A stretch of DNA of 64,000 nucleotides from Streptomyces cacaoi (GTDB lineage Bacteria > Actinomycetota > Actinomycetes > Streptomycetales > Streptomycetaceae). Position 1 is the stretch's first letter, and every line of letters begins with the position of its first letter. The stretch covers positions 1 through 64,000 of the forward strand of contig NZ_BJMM01000024.1 of NCBI RefSeq assembly GCF_006539165.1, in the 5' to 3' direction. The notes beneath the pieces are model-generated. The model did no database searches and was not told where the DNA came from. It was given only the letters and a program-made list of their open reading frames with translations. This document shows positions 33,198 to 42,625 of the stretch, one piece after another. The position numbers and the translations under genes are program-made.

Positions 33198-34013
33198 GTG
33201 TCCCACAGCAAGAAACGTCACACGAGGCCGGGCCTGGCCGGGCAGCGCCGTCGCGCACGCTCGGCCGCCGCGCTCACCGTCACCGCCGTCGCCGGATCCG
33301 CGCTGCTGTGGGCGGCGCCCGCGGCGCACGCGAAGACGGTCGACGTCGACTACCAGTGCAAGACTCCCATCGGCAACAAGGGCGCCGTCTCGCCGATCGA
33401 CATCAAGGGCGAGAAGAGCGGCAGCGGCTACAAGCTGACGATGACCTTCGAGAAGGGAGTCTCCTCCAGCCCCGTCGAACTGGGCAAGGGCGCCATGAAG
33501 CCCAGCGCCCTCGTCAAGCTGGGCGGCGCGGAGACCGGCGACGTCAAGATGACCGGCCCGCCCAACGAGGAGGCCATCCCGGCCAACACACCCATCAAGA
33601 TCCCGACCCTGTCGGGCGACTACACCCCGAAGAAGAGCGGCAAGGTCACGTTCACGCCGTCCACGCTCACCATCAAGGCGCTCGGCACGACCACGACCTG
33701 CAACCCGAAGAGCGACCCCGGCCCCTCCCTCACCCTCGACGTCGAGGGCTCGGGCGGCGGTGACGACGGCGGCACCGGCGGCGACGGCGGGACCGGCGGA
33801 TCGGGCAGCACGGGCGGTGCCACCGGCGGTACCGGCGGCGGCTCGGCCGCGACCGGCGGCAACCAGGCGGCACCCGGCGGAGGCGAACTGCCCAAGACCG
33901 GTCCTGCCGACTCGGCGGTCGCGCTCGGCACCCTCGGCGGCACGGTGCTCCTCGCCGGAGTGGCCGGAACGCTGTGGGTGACCCGTCGCAGGGCCGCGGC
34001 CGTACGGCACTGA
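33198..34013 (+). CDS. Sortase-anchored surface protein with LPKTG motif
   Basis: A 271-residue exported protein. A basic N-terminus and hydrophobic core (AALTVTAVAGSALLWAAPAA) end in AHA, a signal-peptidase I site. The mature domain (VDVDYQCKTPIGNKGAVSPI and later TTTTCNPKSDPG) holds one Cys pair and is beta-rich. A Gly/Thr linker leads to LPKTG at 231-235, a hydrophobic helix, and RRR at the C-terminus: a cell-wall sorting signal. Streptomyces substrates more often use LAxTG, so LPKTG suggests a class A-like sortase. It lies directly before two large surface genes. Confidence 0.88.
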   Translation: MSHSKKRHTRPGLAGQRRRARSAAALTVTAVAGSALLWAAPAAHAKTVDVDYQCKTPIGNKGAVSPIDIKGEKSGSGYKLTMTFEKGVSSSPVELGKGAMKPSALVKLGGAETGDVKMTGPPNEEAIPANTPIKIPTLSGDYTPKKSGKVTFTPSTLTIKALGTTTTCNPKSDPGPSLTLDVEGSGGGDDGGTGGDGGTGGSGSTGGATGGTGGGSAATGGNQAAPGGGELPKTGPADSAVALGTLGGTVLLAGVAGTLWVTRRRAAAVRH

Positions 34014-34323
34014 TGCCGTGCGCCGCCGCACCGTGCCCCGCCGCGCCGTCCTCCGTGGCGCCGTCCGCCGTTCCCTCCTGTCCCGTCCCGTCGCGCTGCG
34101 TCTTCCCGGGTGCTCTGTGGCCGGGGGCCGTTCGGCCCGTGCCGAGGCCGGGAGCGCCGGTCGTGCCGGTCGTGCCGGATTCCGTCGCGCCGGGATCCGT
34201 GGTTCCGGGTTCCGTCGCGCCGGGTTCCGGGGTGCCTGGTTCGGTCGTGCCGGGTTTCGGCGCGTCTCCAACAGGCGTGCGGTATCCGGGCGTTCGGGAC
34301 GGGTGCTTCCCGGGGCGGGAGGC
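34014..34323. other. Repeat-rich spacer before the surface-protein gene
   Basis: The 310-bp spacer consists largely of GGTTCCGTCGCGCCGGG-like words from about 34185 to 34260. The downstream frame stays open back to 34018 and would encode FRRAGFRGA-type Arg/Gly repeats, but without a signal peptide or ribosome site at its beginning. I therefore treat it as non-coding, with moderate doubt. Confidence 0.4.
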
Positions 34324-35928
34324 ATGCCGTCCCGTGCCGGGGAAGGGACCGTGTCCGGGAGGACGGTGCCGGGCAGACGTGCGCCGGGGCGGGCACGGAG
34401 CGCCGTCCGGGCGGTCGCCGTGGCGCTCACGCTCCTCACGGGGCCGACGGGGACCGGAGCGGCAGCGGCTGCCGGAGGCTCCACGGCAGTGGCGTCCGCG
34501 CCGGGGACGGCGGGCGCGTCGGCCGAGGTGGCGGCGCCCCGGGGCACAGGGGTGCCGGACACGGCGGTCACGGCGGCGGCGTCGCGGGAGCCGAAGGTGC
34601 CGGGGGCGTCGGAGGTGCCCGGGGGGTCGGAGGTGCCGATTTCGTCGACGGCGTCGACGGCGTCGAAGGTGGCGAAGGCATCGTGGGCCCCGGTGTCGGT
34701 GTCGGTGCCGGGGTCGGTCGCGGAGTCGGTGTCGGGAACGGCGGCGTCCGCCGGATCGGGTGCGCGGACGGAAGCCGTACCGGACGGAACGGCACGCGGG
34801 AGCGGCTGGTCCGCCGCGCCCCGGCCGCCGGAAGGGAAACCGGACCCCGACGCGCGGGACTTCTTCTACCTGGAGGGCGGCCCCGGCACCGTCCTCCGGG
34901 ACACCCTCGCCGTCACCAACGACAGCGACCGCGCGCGCACGCTGCGGTTGCGCGGCGCCGACGCGTACAACGCCTCCGGCGGTGCCGTCTCCGTCCGGGA
35001 GCCCGGACGCAGCACGGGCCCCGGCACCTGGATCGCGCTCGCCGAGGACCGGGTGCGGGTGCCGGCCCGCACCCGGGCCGAGGTGCCGTTCACGGTGACC
35101 CTGCCGGGCGGTGCCGTGCCGGGCGACCACCCGGCGGCGCTGGTGGTGGACGACGGTGAACGCCAGGCCGGGGTCCGCCTCCATCTGCGGGTCAGCGGTC
35201 CGACCCTCGCCGCGCTCGGCGTCGAGCACGCCGAAGTACGCCCGGGCAACAAGGGCGAGGGTGTCGAGGTGGGCTACACACTGGTCAACCGGGGCAACAC
35301 CGTGCTGCGGCCGAGGCTGGCCGTGCGTGCCGACGGGCTGTTCGGCCCCGTGCTGCGGCGCGAGGCCCGCGACCTGCCGGTGGAACTGCTGCCGGGACAG
35401 CGGGTGACCCGGCAGGAATCCTGGCCGGACGCCCCCGCCCTCGACCGCGCGGACGTCCACCTCACCGCGACCGCCCGGGGCGGAGCCCACGCCACCGCCT
35501 CGGCGACCTACACCGCCCCCTCCCTGACCTGGCTCCTCACCGGCCTCGCCGCCCTGGCCCTGGCCGCCCTCGTCTTCGGCTGGTACGCCCTGCGCCGACG
35601 CGGCAGCAGCCGTCGGCGGGACGCACCGAACGGGCCACGGTCCCGCGGTGCGCCGCCGGGGCGGGGCGGGCCGGACGGGTCCGCCGGGTCGAGCGGAGCG
35701 GATGGCGGGCGAGCGGCGGTGGGGACGGCCGAGGCGGTGCAAACGGCCGGGGTGGTCGGGGCGGCCGGGATGGCCGAGGCGAATGAGAAGGCCGAGAAGA
35801 CCGTGAAGGCCGAGGGACGTGCCGCAGGCGGTGCGGGCGCTCCTCCGGAGGAGATGTCGGAGAAGGCGCCGGAGGAGGCAGATGCGGGCGGTGCCTCGGG
35901 TGCGCGGTCGGTGGTGAGTGGCAGATGA
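34324..35928 (+). CDS. Membrane-anchored surface protein with DUF916/WxLIP-like domain
   Basis: About 534 residues if the ATG at 34324 (GGGAGG site) is used; the frame is open to 34018. A signal segment (SAVRAVAVALTLLTGPTG) is followed by an Ala/Ser/Val-rich spacer, then a beta domain starting at FFYLEGGPGTVLRDTLAVTN with LRGADAYNASGG and GAVPGDHPAALVVDDGERQA. This is the pattern of the WxL-interacting/DUF916 peptidoglycan-binding domain. A transmembrane helix (WLLTGLAALALAALVFGWYA) and a disordered charged tail end it. It likely binds the cell wall together with its neighbours. Confidence 0.72.
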   Translation: MPSRAGEGTVSGRTVPGRRAPGRARSAVRAVAVALTLLTGPTGTGAAAAAGGSTAVASAPGTAGASAEVAAPRGTGVPDTAVTAAASREPKVPGASEVPGGSEVPISSTASTASKVAKASWAPVSVSVPGSVAESVSGTAASAGSGARTEAVPDGTARGSGWSAAPRPPEGKPDPDARDFFYLEGGPGTVLRDTLAVTNDSDRARTLRLRGADAYNASGGAVSVREPGRSTGPGTWIALAEDRVRVPARTRAEVPFTVTLPGGAVPGDHPAALVVDDGERQAGVRLHLRVSGPTLAALGVEHAEVRPGNKGEGVEVGYTLVNRGNTVLRPRLAVRADGLFGPVLRREARDLPVELLPGQRVTRQESWPDAPALDRADVHLTATARGGAHATASATYTAPSLTWLLTGLAALALAALVFGWYALRRRGSSRRRDAPNGPRSRGAPPGRGGPDGSAGSSGADGGRAAVGTAEAVQTAGVVGAAGMAEANEKAEKTVKAEGRAAGGAGAPPEEMSEKAPEEADAGGASGARSVVSGR

Positions 35929-36253
35929 GACACACGCGGTGACACGGGCCCCGGCCCGGCCGTCCCGCGCGAGGGGCGTGCCCCGGGCCGTCGCCCGGCC
36001 CACGCGGTCCGGCGACGGTGCGACGGGCAGCGCGGCTTCGGCACCGTCCGGCCCAACTGTGCTGTGGGGGCCGGTGGTTCGCGGGCGCGGAGGAGTGGAG
36101 GAACGGAGGAAGGGCGAGAGGCGAGGGGTGAGGGGCGAGGGGCGAGAGGGCCGGGCAGCCGGGGGCGGCGGTGCGAGGAAGCGGGAGTAGTGGGAGGCGG
36201 GGGGCCAGGGACAAGCGGGGTCATCGGCCGGCGGAGACGACGGGAGCGGCGAC
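35929..36253. other. Gene-free purine-rich spacer
   Basis: The 325-bp gap between the two surface genes holds a G/A-rich tract at about 36085-36215 built from GAGGGGCGAGGGGCGAGAGG-like words. No gene is supported. The GTG start at 36254 follows a GGGAG site at its right end. Confidence 0.45.
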
Positions 36254-38668
36254 GTGAGCAGCAGCAATCCCCGTATCGCAGGTACCCGTGCCCGCGCGCC
36301 GGGCGGAGGGGCGGGCCGCGCGCGGGCGCGATGGGGCAGTGGGGGTCTCGTCGGTGCCGGTGCGCGGGCCGGGCGACGGCTCCGGGCGGTCGTCGCCTCC
36401 GGCCCGGTGCGCGGGCCGACGACACAGGACGGCCCGGCCGGTCGAGCCGGTCGGTCCGGCCGGTCTGCGCGGCCCGGTCGGGCCGGGGCGGTCCCGTGGG
36501 CTGGTTCGACGGCCCCGGCCGGGATGAGGAGCTGGAACGGCCCGAACGGCCCGAACGGCCCGAAGGGTCTGAACGGTCCGAACGGCGCCACCGGCCTCAC
36601 CGGTCGCACCGGCCTCACCGGCCTCACCGGTCGCACCGGGCTTACCGGTCGCACCGGCCTCACCGGGCTTACCGGGCCTACCGGTCGCACCGGGCTGAGC
36701 GGCCTCACCGGGCTGGTCGGGCTGGCCGGGTTGGTGTGTGCGGCGACCGTCCTCGTGACGGCCGCTCCCTCGGCCGCCGTGACCGCCCCCTCGGCCACCG
36801 CGGCTGCTTCCTCGGTGGACGGGGCGAACTCCGCGCCACCAGCGGCCGGTTCCCGGGACGGCGGCGCGAACCCCGCAAGCGCGGCGACGGGCTCCCGGGA
36901 CGGCGGCGCGAAGCCCGTGGGCACGGCGGCGGGTTCCTCGGGCGGCGGGACGAACTCCCCCGGCGCCGCCGTCGATTCCTCGCCCGACGGCACGAAGGCT
37001 TCGGTCACCGCTGCCGGTTCCTCGTCACCGGCGTCGGCGGAGGGGACGGCCGGGAGGGCGGTGCAGGCCCGGGGCACCGGCCGGGTGGCGGCCGAGGACA
37101 GGGCACGGATCACCGTCTCCCGCAAGGAGGCCGGTACGGGCGGCAGCGTCACCGTGCGCGGTACGGGCTGGCGGCCCCGCACCCTGCTGACCCTGCTGAT
37201 CTGCGGGCAGAACGCCATCGGCGGCACCAACACGTGCGCCAACGCCGACGGGCGGGCCGTCACCACCGGTAAGGACGGCACGTTCCGGTACCGGCTCCCG
37301 GTGGCCGAGCCGCCGAAGCCGTGCCCGTGCGTCGTCCGTGCCACGACGGTCACCGGCGCCTACGCGGCCGACGAGGCGGCCTTCCGGGTCGCGGGGCATC
37401 CCGTGGCGCCGCTGCCGAAGCAGCGCACTCCCGGACGGCTGACCGTGCTGGCGGCCCGGCTGGAGGGGGAGAGCGGGCTGCTCAACTGGTTCGGGGCGCC
37501 GCAGCAGCGCAAGCTCGTGCTGACCGTCGGCAACCTCGGCGTCGACCGGGCCAGCGACCCCGTGTTCGAGGTCGGCACCGCGCACGGCGTGCTCGCGCCC
37601 GACTGGGAGCGCCAGCAGTGGCGGGGCGATGTCGACCCGGGCGAGAAGCAGCGCGTCGAACTGCCCGTCGAGCTGGCGACCGGGGCGCACGGGGAGTACA
37701 CGGTCGCGGCCAAGTACGGCGACAAGGTGCTCACCGAGCAGCCGTGGGACGTGGGCAGGCCGTGGGGCGTGACGCTGTTCTGGGTGCTGTTGTGCCTGGT
37801 GGTGCCCGCGGTCGTCTTCCGGCTGGGCATGGCGGTCGTCGACCGGGCCCGGCCCCGGGTGACGGGCCCGTCGTCCGCGTCCCCCGCACCGGGCCGCCCG
37901 GCGCACGGCCGACGCACCGCCGCCCTGCCGCGCACCCTGCACGGCCTCCGCGCCCGCGTGCGCCGGGGATCGCCCGCACCCGAGGGCCGCCGCGAGGACG
38001 CCTCCGCGCACGGCGACCTTTCCGGAACCGGAGCCTCTGCCGGGGACGGTGACCTCTCCGGGCAGGAGAAGGCTTCCGGGAACGGTGACCTCTCCGGGCA
38101 GGAGAAGGCTTCCGGGGGCGGTGACGCCTCCGGGCAGGAGAAGGCTTCCGGGGGCGGTGACGCCTCCGGGCAGGACAAGGCTTTCGGGGGCGGTGACGCC
38201 TCCGCGCACGCGGCCGGGCACGCGGCCCGGCACGCCGCGCCGTCGTCGTCCGAGGACGAGACCGCGGTACTGCCGCCCGTACCCGACGAGGGCGACACCG
38301 CACCCCTGCCGGCCACACCCCCGGCACCTCCTGCCCGGCCGCGGGCCACGGACGAAGCGCCGCCGCGGGGCCCGGCTCCCGGGGACGGGGAGAGCGGGGA
38401 CGCGGAGGCGCGGCGCCCCCTGCCCTGGTTCATCCCGGACGCGCCCGACCCGGCGCCGCCCCGCACCCGCTCCACCGGCGTGGGCGAGCCCTGGCCCCGC
38501 GTCCCCCGGGCACGCCCCACCGACGACCCAGGGGAGCGCGGACGGGACGAGCACGCGCCCTCGGCAGGGGCGGACGAGGACGAGGACGAGGACGGCTCCC
38601 GGGAGAACGGCCCGTACGGCGAAGGACACCGTGCACGGGACCGCCGGGGGACCGGACTCTCCGAATAA
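36254..38668 (+). CDS. Surface protein with collagen-like Gly-X-Y segment and long cytosolic tail
   Basis: 804 residues from GTG 36254; ATG 36524 is an alternative start. Residues 96-161 are 22 uninterrupted Gly-X-Y triplets (GPNGPNGPKGLNGPN, then GLT/GRT). A hydrophobic segment follows directly (GLVCAATVLVTAAPSAAV), so the triplets precede the signal-like helix. Then come an Ala/Ser spacer, a beta domain (RITVSRKEAGTGGSVTVRGT, with a Cys-rich PPKPCPCVVRATT), a domain with ERQQWRGDVDPGEKQRVELP, a transmembrane helix near 503-525 (TLFWVLLCLVVPAVVF) and a 280-residue acidic/Pro tail with 12-residue repeats. Function unknown; probably acts with the preceding two surface proteins. Confidence 0.7.
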   Translation: MSSSNPRIAGTRARAPGGGAGRARARWGSGGLVGAGARAGRRLRAVVASGPVRGPTTQDGPAGRAGRSGRSARPGRAGAVPWAGSTAPAGMRSWNGPNGPNGPKGLNGPNGATGLTGRTGLTGLTGRTGLTGRTGLTGLTGPTGRTGLSGLTGLVGLAGLVCAATVLVTAAPSAAVTAPSATAAASSVDGANSAPPAAGSRDGGANPASAATGSRDGGAKPVGTAAGSSGGGTNSPGAAVDSSPDGTKASVTAAGSSSPASAEGTAGRAVQARGTGRVAAEDRARITVSRKEAGTGGSVTVRGTGWRPRTLLTLLICGQNAIGGTNTCANADGRAVTTGKDGTFRYRLPVAEPPKPCPCVVRATTVTGAYAADEAAFRVAGHPVAPLPKQRTPGRLTVLAARLEGESGLLNWFGAPQQRKLVLTVGNLGVDRASDPVFEVGTAHGVLAPDWERQQWRGDVDPGEKQRVELPVELATGAHGEYTVAAKYGDKVLTEQPWDVGRPWGVTLFWVLLCLVVPAVVFRLGMAVVDRARPRVTGPSSASPAPGRPAHGRRTAALPRTLHGLRARVRRGSPAPEGRREDASAHGDLSGTGASAGDGDLSGQEKASGNGDLSGQEKASGGGDASGQEKASGGGDASGQDKAFGGGDASAHAAGHAARHAAPSSSEDETAVLPPVPDEGDTAPLPATPPAPPARPRATDEAPPRGPAPGDGESGDAEARRPLPWFIPDAPDPAPPRTRSTGVGEPWPRVPRARPTDDPGERGRDEHAPSAGADEDEDEDGSRENGPYGEGHRARDRRGTGLSE
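36539..36736 (+). repeat. Collagen-like coding repeat
   Basis: Twenty-two consecutive Gly-X-Y codons. At DNA level the words ACCGGCCTCACCGG and ACCGGTCGCACCGG alternate, so the tract probably grew by slippage or recombination and may vary between strains. Confidence 0.8.
38049..38192 (+). repeat. 36-bp coding tandem repeat, four copies
   Basis: The unit encodes GD(L/A)SGQEKASGG, 12 residues, repeated four times with few changes in the cytosolic tail of the surface protein. DNA identity between units is high. Confidence 0.8.
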
Positions 38669-38690
38669 CCGGGAGCGTTCGACCGGGACG

Positions 38691-38798
38691 GCTCGGAGGA
38701 GCTCGGGGCGGCTCGGGGCAGCTCGGAACGGCTCGGCGCGGTTCAGAAGCGCTGGGGCGGGCTCGGAACGGCTCGGAACGGCTCGGGACGGCTCGCGG
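38691..38798. repeat. GGCTCGGAAC-type short repeat
   Basis: The intergenic stretch after the surface gene repeats GCTCGGAACG and GCTCGGGAC words about ten times. It may act in transcription termination or be neutral; no coding function is seen. Confidence 0.5.
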
Positions 38799-38844
38799 AA
38801 TCCGGGGGCCATGGGAGGCCATGGCCGGGTCCCAGCGGGGCGGG

Positions 38845-39816
38845 TCAGCGGCGTAGCCAGGTGACGATGTGGGTGAAGGCGTCGGGGCGGTCCAGGAGGG
38901 GCCCGCCGTGTGCGTGGCCGGGGACCGTGACGACGGTGGTGTCGCGCGGCGGAGCGCCTGCCGCGCGCAGGGCCCGGGTGAGGGCGCGGGCGTGCGCGGC
39001 GGGGACGAAGTCGTGCCGGGAGTGCACGAGGAGCACGGGCGGATCGTCCCGGCCGGACGCGTGCCGGGCGGGTGTCATATCGGCCCAGACCCACGGGCAG
39101 GCGGCGGGCCCGCAGTCGGCGAGCGCCCGCGCCCCGGCGTGCAGCCGCCGTCGGCCGGGGGTGCCCCCGTCGGCGGCGTCCCGCCAGGAGCGCAGCGGAT
39201 CGCTGATCGCGGAGAGGCCGACGATCCCGGCCACCCGCTGCCGTCCGTGCCCCAACAGCCCCGCGCTGAGGGCGAGATGCCCGCCCGCCGACGAGCCGAC
39301 GAGGAACACCCGCCGCGGGTCCACCCCGAACCGGTCGGCGCGCGCCCGTACCCAGGCGACGGCGCGCCGTACATCGTCGCGCGGGCCCGGCCAGGGGGCG
39401 TCGACGTTGCGGCGGTAGTCGATGTCGAAGACGACGAAACCGGCCCGGGCGAACCGGGACGACCACACCGTCCAGTGCCGGGAGCGCTCCATCGACCAGT
39501 AGCCGCCGTGCAGGACGAGCACGGCGGTGCGGTGTCCCGGGTCCGGCCGCCCGCCCGGCGCGAAGGCCAGCAGCCGCTGCCGGGGGTGCGGGCCGTAGGA
39601 GTAGCCGCGGGGCGCGGCCGTGCCGTCGGGACCGGTGGCGGCGGCCTGCGGGCGTGCGTCCTCGCGCGGGTGCCCGGGGGAGTCCGCTGTGCCGGTGCCG
39701 GGCGAGGGCACGGCGAGTACGGAGCTGAGCAGGGCGAGCACCGTGAGGGCGAGGAGGCGGGATATCCGACGCGGGCGGGAGATACGGGCCGGGTGGGGTA
39801 GGGGGCGCACGGCCAC
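38845..39816 (-). CDS. Secreted alpha/beta-hydrolase (esterase)
   Basis: A 323-residue protein starting with GTG at 39816. A signal peptide (RISRLLALTVLALLSSVLAV) precedes a BD-FAE/esterase-type domain. The oxyanion motif is VLVLHGGYWSMERSRHW, the nucleophile elbow VGSSAGGHLALSAGLLG, the acid lies in LLVHSRHDFVPAAHARAL, and the catalytic His in PGHAHGG. It should hydrolyse an ester outside the cell; the substrate is unknown. The frame extends upstream to 39918 without a better start. Confidence 0.83.
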   Translation of the reverse strand: MAVRPLPHPARISRPRRISRLLALTVLALLSSVLAVPSPGTGTADSPGHPREDARPQAAATGPDGTAAPRGYSYGPHPRQRLLAFAPGGRPDPGHRTAVLVLHGGYWSMERSRHWTVWSSRFARAGFVVFDIDYRRNVDAPWPGPRDDVRRAVAWVRARADRFGVDPRRVFLVGSSAGGHLALSAGLLGHGRQRVAGIVGLSAISDPLRSWRDAADGGTPGRRRLHAGARALADCGPAACPWVWADMTPARHASGRDDPPVLLVHSRHDFVPAAHARALTRALRAAGAPPRDTTVVTVPGHAHGGPLLDRPDAFTHIVTWLRR

Positions 39817-39913
39817 ATCGTCACCGCACGGCGCCGGTCCCGCGATACCGCACGGTCCGGACGGGTCCGCTCGCCGGGGCGCGCACGTGACGCGCGCACG
39901 CGGGCTCACACGC

Positions 39914-39957
39914 GGCACGGCGCCGCCGTGACGAAGCTGTCACGACGGCGCCGTGCC
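39914..39957 (-). terminator. Hairpin downstream of the peptide transporter
   Basis: GGCACGGCGCCGCCGTGAC pairs with GTCACGACGGCGCCGTGCC, 18 of 19 positions, around GAAGCT. It follows the leftward transporter gene ending at 40077 and precedes the esterase gene. Confidence 0.65.
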
Positions 39958-40076
39958 GTGTCGTGCCGAGTGCGGACGCGGAGCCGGTCCGCTTGCCCAG
40001 GGACCGAGCTGCCCGGAGGCCGGAGGCCAGGGATCAGGGGTCAAGGGCCAGGGGCCGGCCGGCCGCCCGCCGAGGG

Positions 40077-41603
40077 CTACTGCACCTCGCTCATCGTCGA
40101 AGTGATCTTCTTCCGGTACATGAAGACCGCGAAGCCGGCCAGGACCGCCAGGGCTGCCTCGACGGCGACCATGCCGGTGGTGCTGAGGTTCGCCCCGCCG
40201 ATGGACAGCAGCCCGGTGATGCTGTCGCCGGCGGTGACGGCGAGGAACCACACGCCCATCAGCTGGCTGGCGTACTTCGCCGGCGCGAGCTTCGTCGTCG
40301 CCGAGAGGCCGACCGGCGAGAGGCACAGCTCCGCGATGGTGTGCATCAGGAAGATCAGCACGATCCACATCGGCGTGACCTTGGTGCCGTCGGACGCCGC
40401 CGCCATCGGGATGATGAAGACGAAGAACGACAGACCGGTCATGACCAGCGCGAAGGAGAACTTCGCCGTGGTGCTGGGCTCCTTGCGGCGGCGGGCGAGC
40501 GCCAGCCACAGGGAGGCGAACACCGGCGCGAGCACGATGATGAACAGCGGGTTGATCGACTGGAACCAGGTCGAGGGGAAGTGCCAGCCCAGGATCTGCG
40601 TGGTGGTCTTGGCGTCACCGAACGCCTGGACGGTCGAGGCGCCCTGGTCGTAGATCATCCAGAAGATCGCGGCGGCGGCGAAGAACCAGATGTAGCCGGT
40701 CATCCGGCCCTGGTCGGCCTCGCTCAGCTCCTTGTCCCGCTTGATGCGCACCAGCATCACGACGGGGATGACCAGCCCGGCGACGGTCAGCGGAACCATG
40801 GCCCAGTTGAGCGTGAACGTGCCGGTGCCGACGACGATGCCGTAGAAGATCACGGCGACGACGACCCAGATCAGCGTCTTGCGCAGCGCCGAGCGCTTCT
40901 CCTGGGCGTCCAGCGGCGAGGGCACCCGGCTGCTCTGCGGGTCCAGATGGCGCGAGCCGTACAGGAACTGGATCAGGCCGAGTGCCATGCCGACGGCGGC
41001 GAGACCGAAGCCCAGGTGCCAGTTGATCGTCTGGCCGACGGTGCCGATGATGAACGGCGCCACGAACGAGCCGGTGTTGATGCCCATGTAGAAGACGGTG
41101 AAGCCACCGTCGCGGCGCGGGTCGTCCGGACCGCTGTACAGGTCGCCGACCATCTTGGAGATGTTGGCCTTGAGCAGGCCGGAGCCGGTGGCGACGAGGG
41201 CGAGGCCGACGAAGAAGAGCGCCGTGCTCGGCAGCGCCAGCGTCAGATGGCCGCACACGATGATCACGGAGCCGATGGTCACGGTCCTGCGCGGGCCCCA
41301 GACCCGGTCGCCGAACCAGCCACCGGGCATCGTGAGCAGGTAGACCATGGCGTTGTACACGGAGTAGATGGCCGTTGCCGTCGCCAGGTTCATGGCGAGG
41401 CCGCCGCCCTGGCCGCCGGCACCGCCCTCACCGGCGTCGGGCCCGCCCGAGACCAGGTAGACGACGAGCAGTGCGCGAAGGCCGTAGAAGCTGAAACGCT
41501 CCCACATCTCCGTCAGGAAGAGGGTGGCCAGACCTCGTGGGTGGCCGAGGAAGGTCTTGTCACCGGTGGTGCCGGGAGCGTCCTTCGTCTGGCTGGGCGC
41601 CAT
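40077..41603 (-). CDS. POT/PTR2-family proton-coupled di/tripeptide transporter
   Basis: A 508-residue integral membrane protein with about 14 helices. The ExxERFxYYG proton/peptide-binding motif is EMWERFSFYGLRALLVVYL in helix 1. The PTR2 signature FYMGINTGSFVAPFIIGTVG and GDRVWGPRRTVTIG follow. It imports di- and tripeptides. Its start is separated from the two-component operon by a 332-bp region with a hairpin. Confidence 0.93.
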   Translation of the reverse strand: MAPSQTKDAPGTTGDKTFLGHPRGLATLFLTEMWERFSFYGLRALLVVYLVSGGPDAGEGGAGGQGGGLAMNLATATAIYSVYNAMVYLLTMPGGWFGDRVWGPRRTVTIGSVIIVCGHLTLALPSTALFFVGLALVATGSGLLKANISKMVGDLYSGPDDPRRDGGFTVFYMGINTGSFVAPFIIGTVGQTINWHLGFGLAAVGMALGLIQFLYGSRHLDPQSSRVPSPLDAQEKRSALRKTLIWVVVAVIFYGIVVGTGTFTLNWAMVPLTVAGLVIPVVMLVRIKRDKELSEADQGRMTGYIWFFAAAAIFWMIYDQGASTVQAFGDAKTTTQILGWHFPSTWFQSINPLFIIVLAPVFASLWLALARRRKEPSTTAKFSFALVMTGLSFFVFIIPMAAASDGTKVTPMWIVLIFLMHTIAELCLSPVGLSATTKLAPAKYASQLMGVWFLAVTAGDSITGLLSIGGANLSTTGMVAVEAALAVLAGFAVFMYRKKITSTMSEVQ

Positions 41604-41935
41604 ATGCGAGTTCCTTGCCTTGCGCTGTGGGGTGCGCTACGGGACCGCGCCGCTCGCGAGCGGGCCCGTACACGAGAAAGGACTCCCGGCCGGGTGGTGC
41701 TGTGCGGGCCAAGAGTCCTTGACGTTCACTGCTTGAATGAATTCACCATAAGTCACCGGCGCCCGGACTATGGAAGGGCTTGCGACGCAGATCACAGGCC
41801 GTGGAAGGAACCTTTTCCGGCTGTTGTCGATGACGTGTCCGCCTCATTCCGTGGAGCGTTCAACAGATCGACAGGGCCGGTCGCGGAGCGCACCGGCCCC
41901 CGCTCACGCTGGGCCACGCGGACTACCATCGGTGC
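41604..41935. other. Divergent promoter region with a hairpin
   Basis: The 332-bp interval between the peptide transporter and the response regulator contains AAGGACTC (41678-41685) and GAGTCCTT (41713-41720), an 8-bp stem with a GC-rich 27-base loop in the transporter's 5' region. A more AT-rich patch (TTGAATGAATTCACCATAAG, near 41733-41752) may hold the transporter promoter. No gene is seen. Confidence 0.4.
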
Positions 41936-42616
<681 letters not shown>

Positions 42617-42625
42617 GCCAGGGGC

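Noticed and set aside
34018..34323. N-terminal extension of the surface protein with Arg/Gly repeats
   Set aside because: The signal peptide lies after residue 130 of that frame, and a ribosome site precedes ATG 34324. The upstream part looks like repeat DNA.
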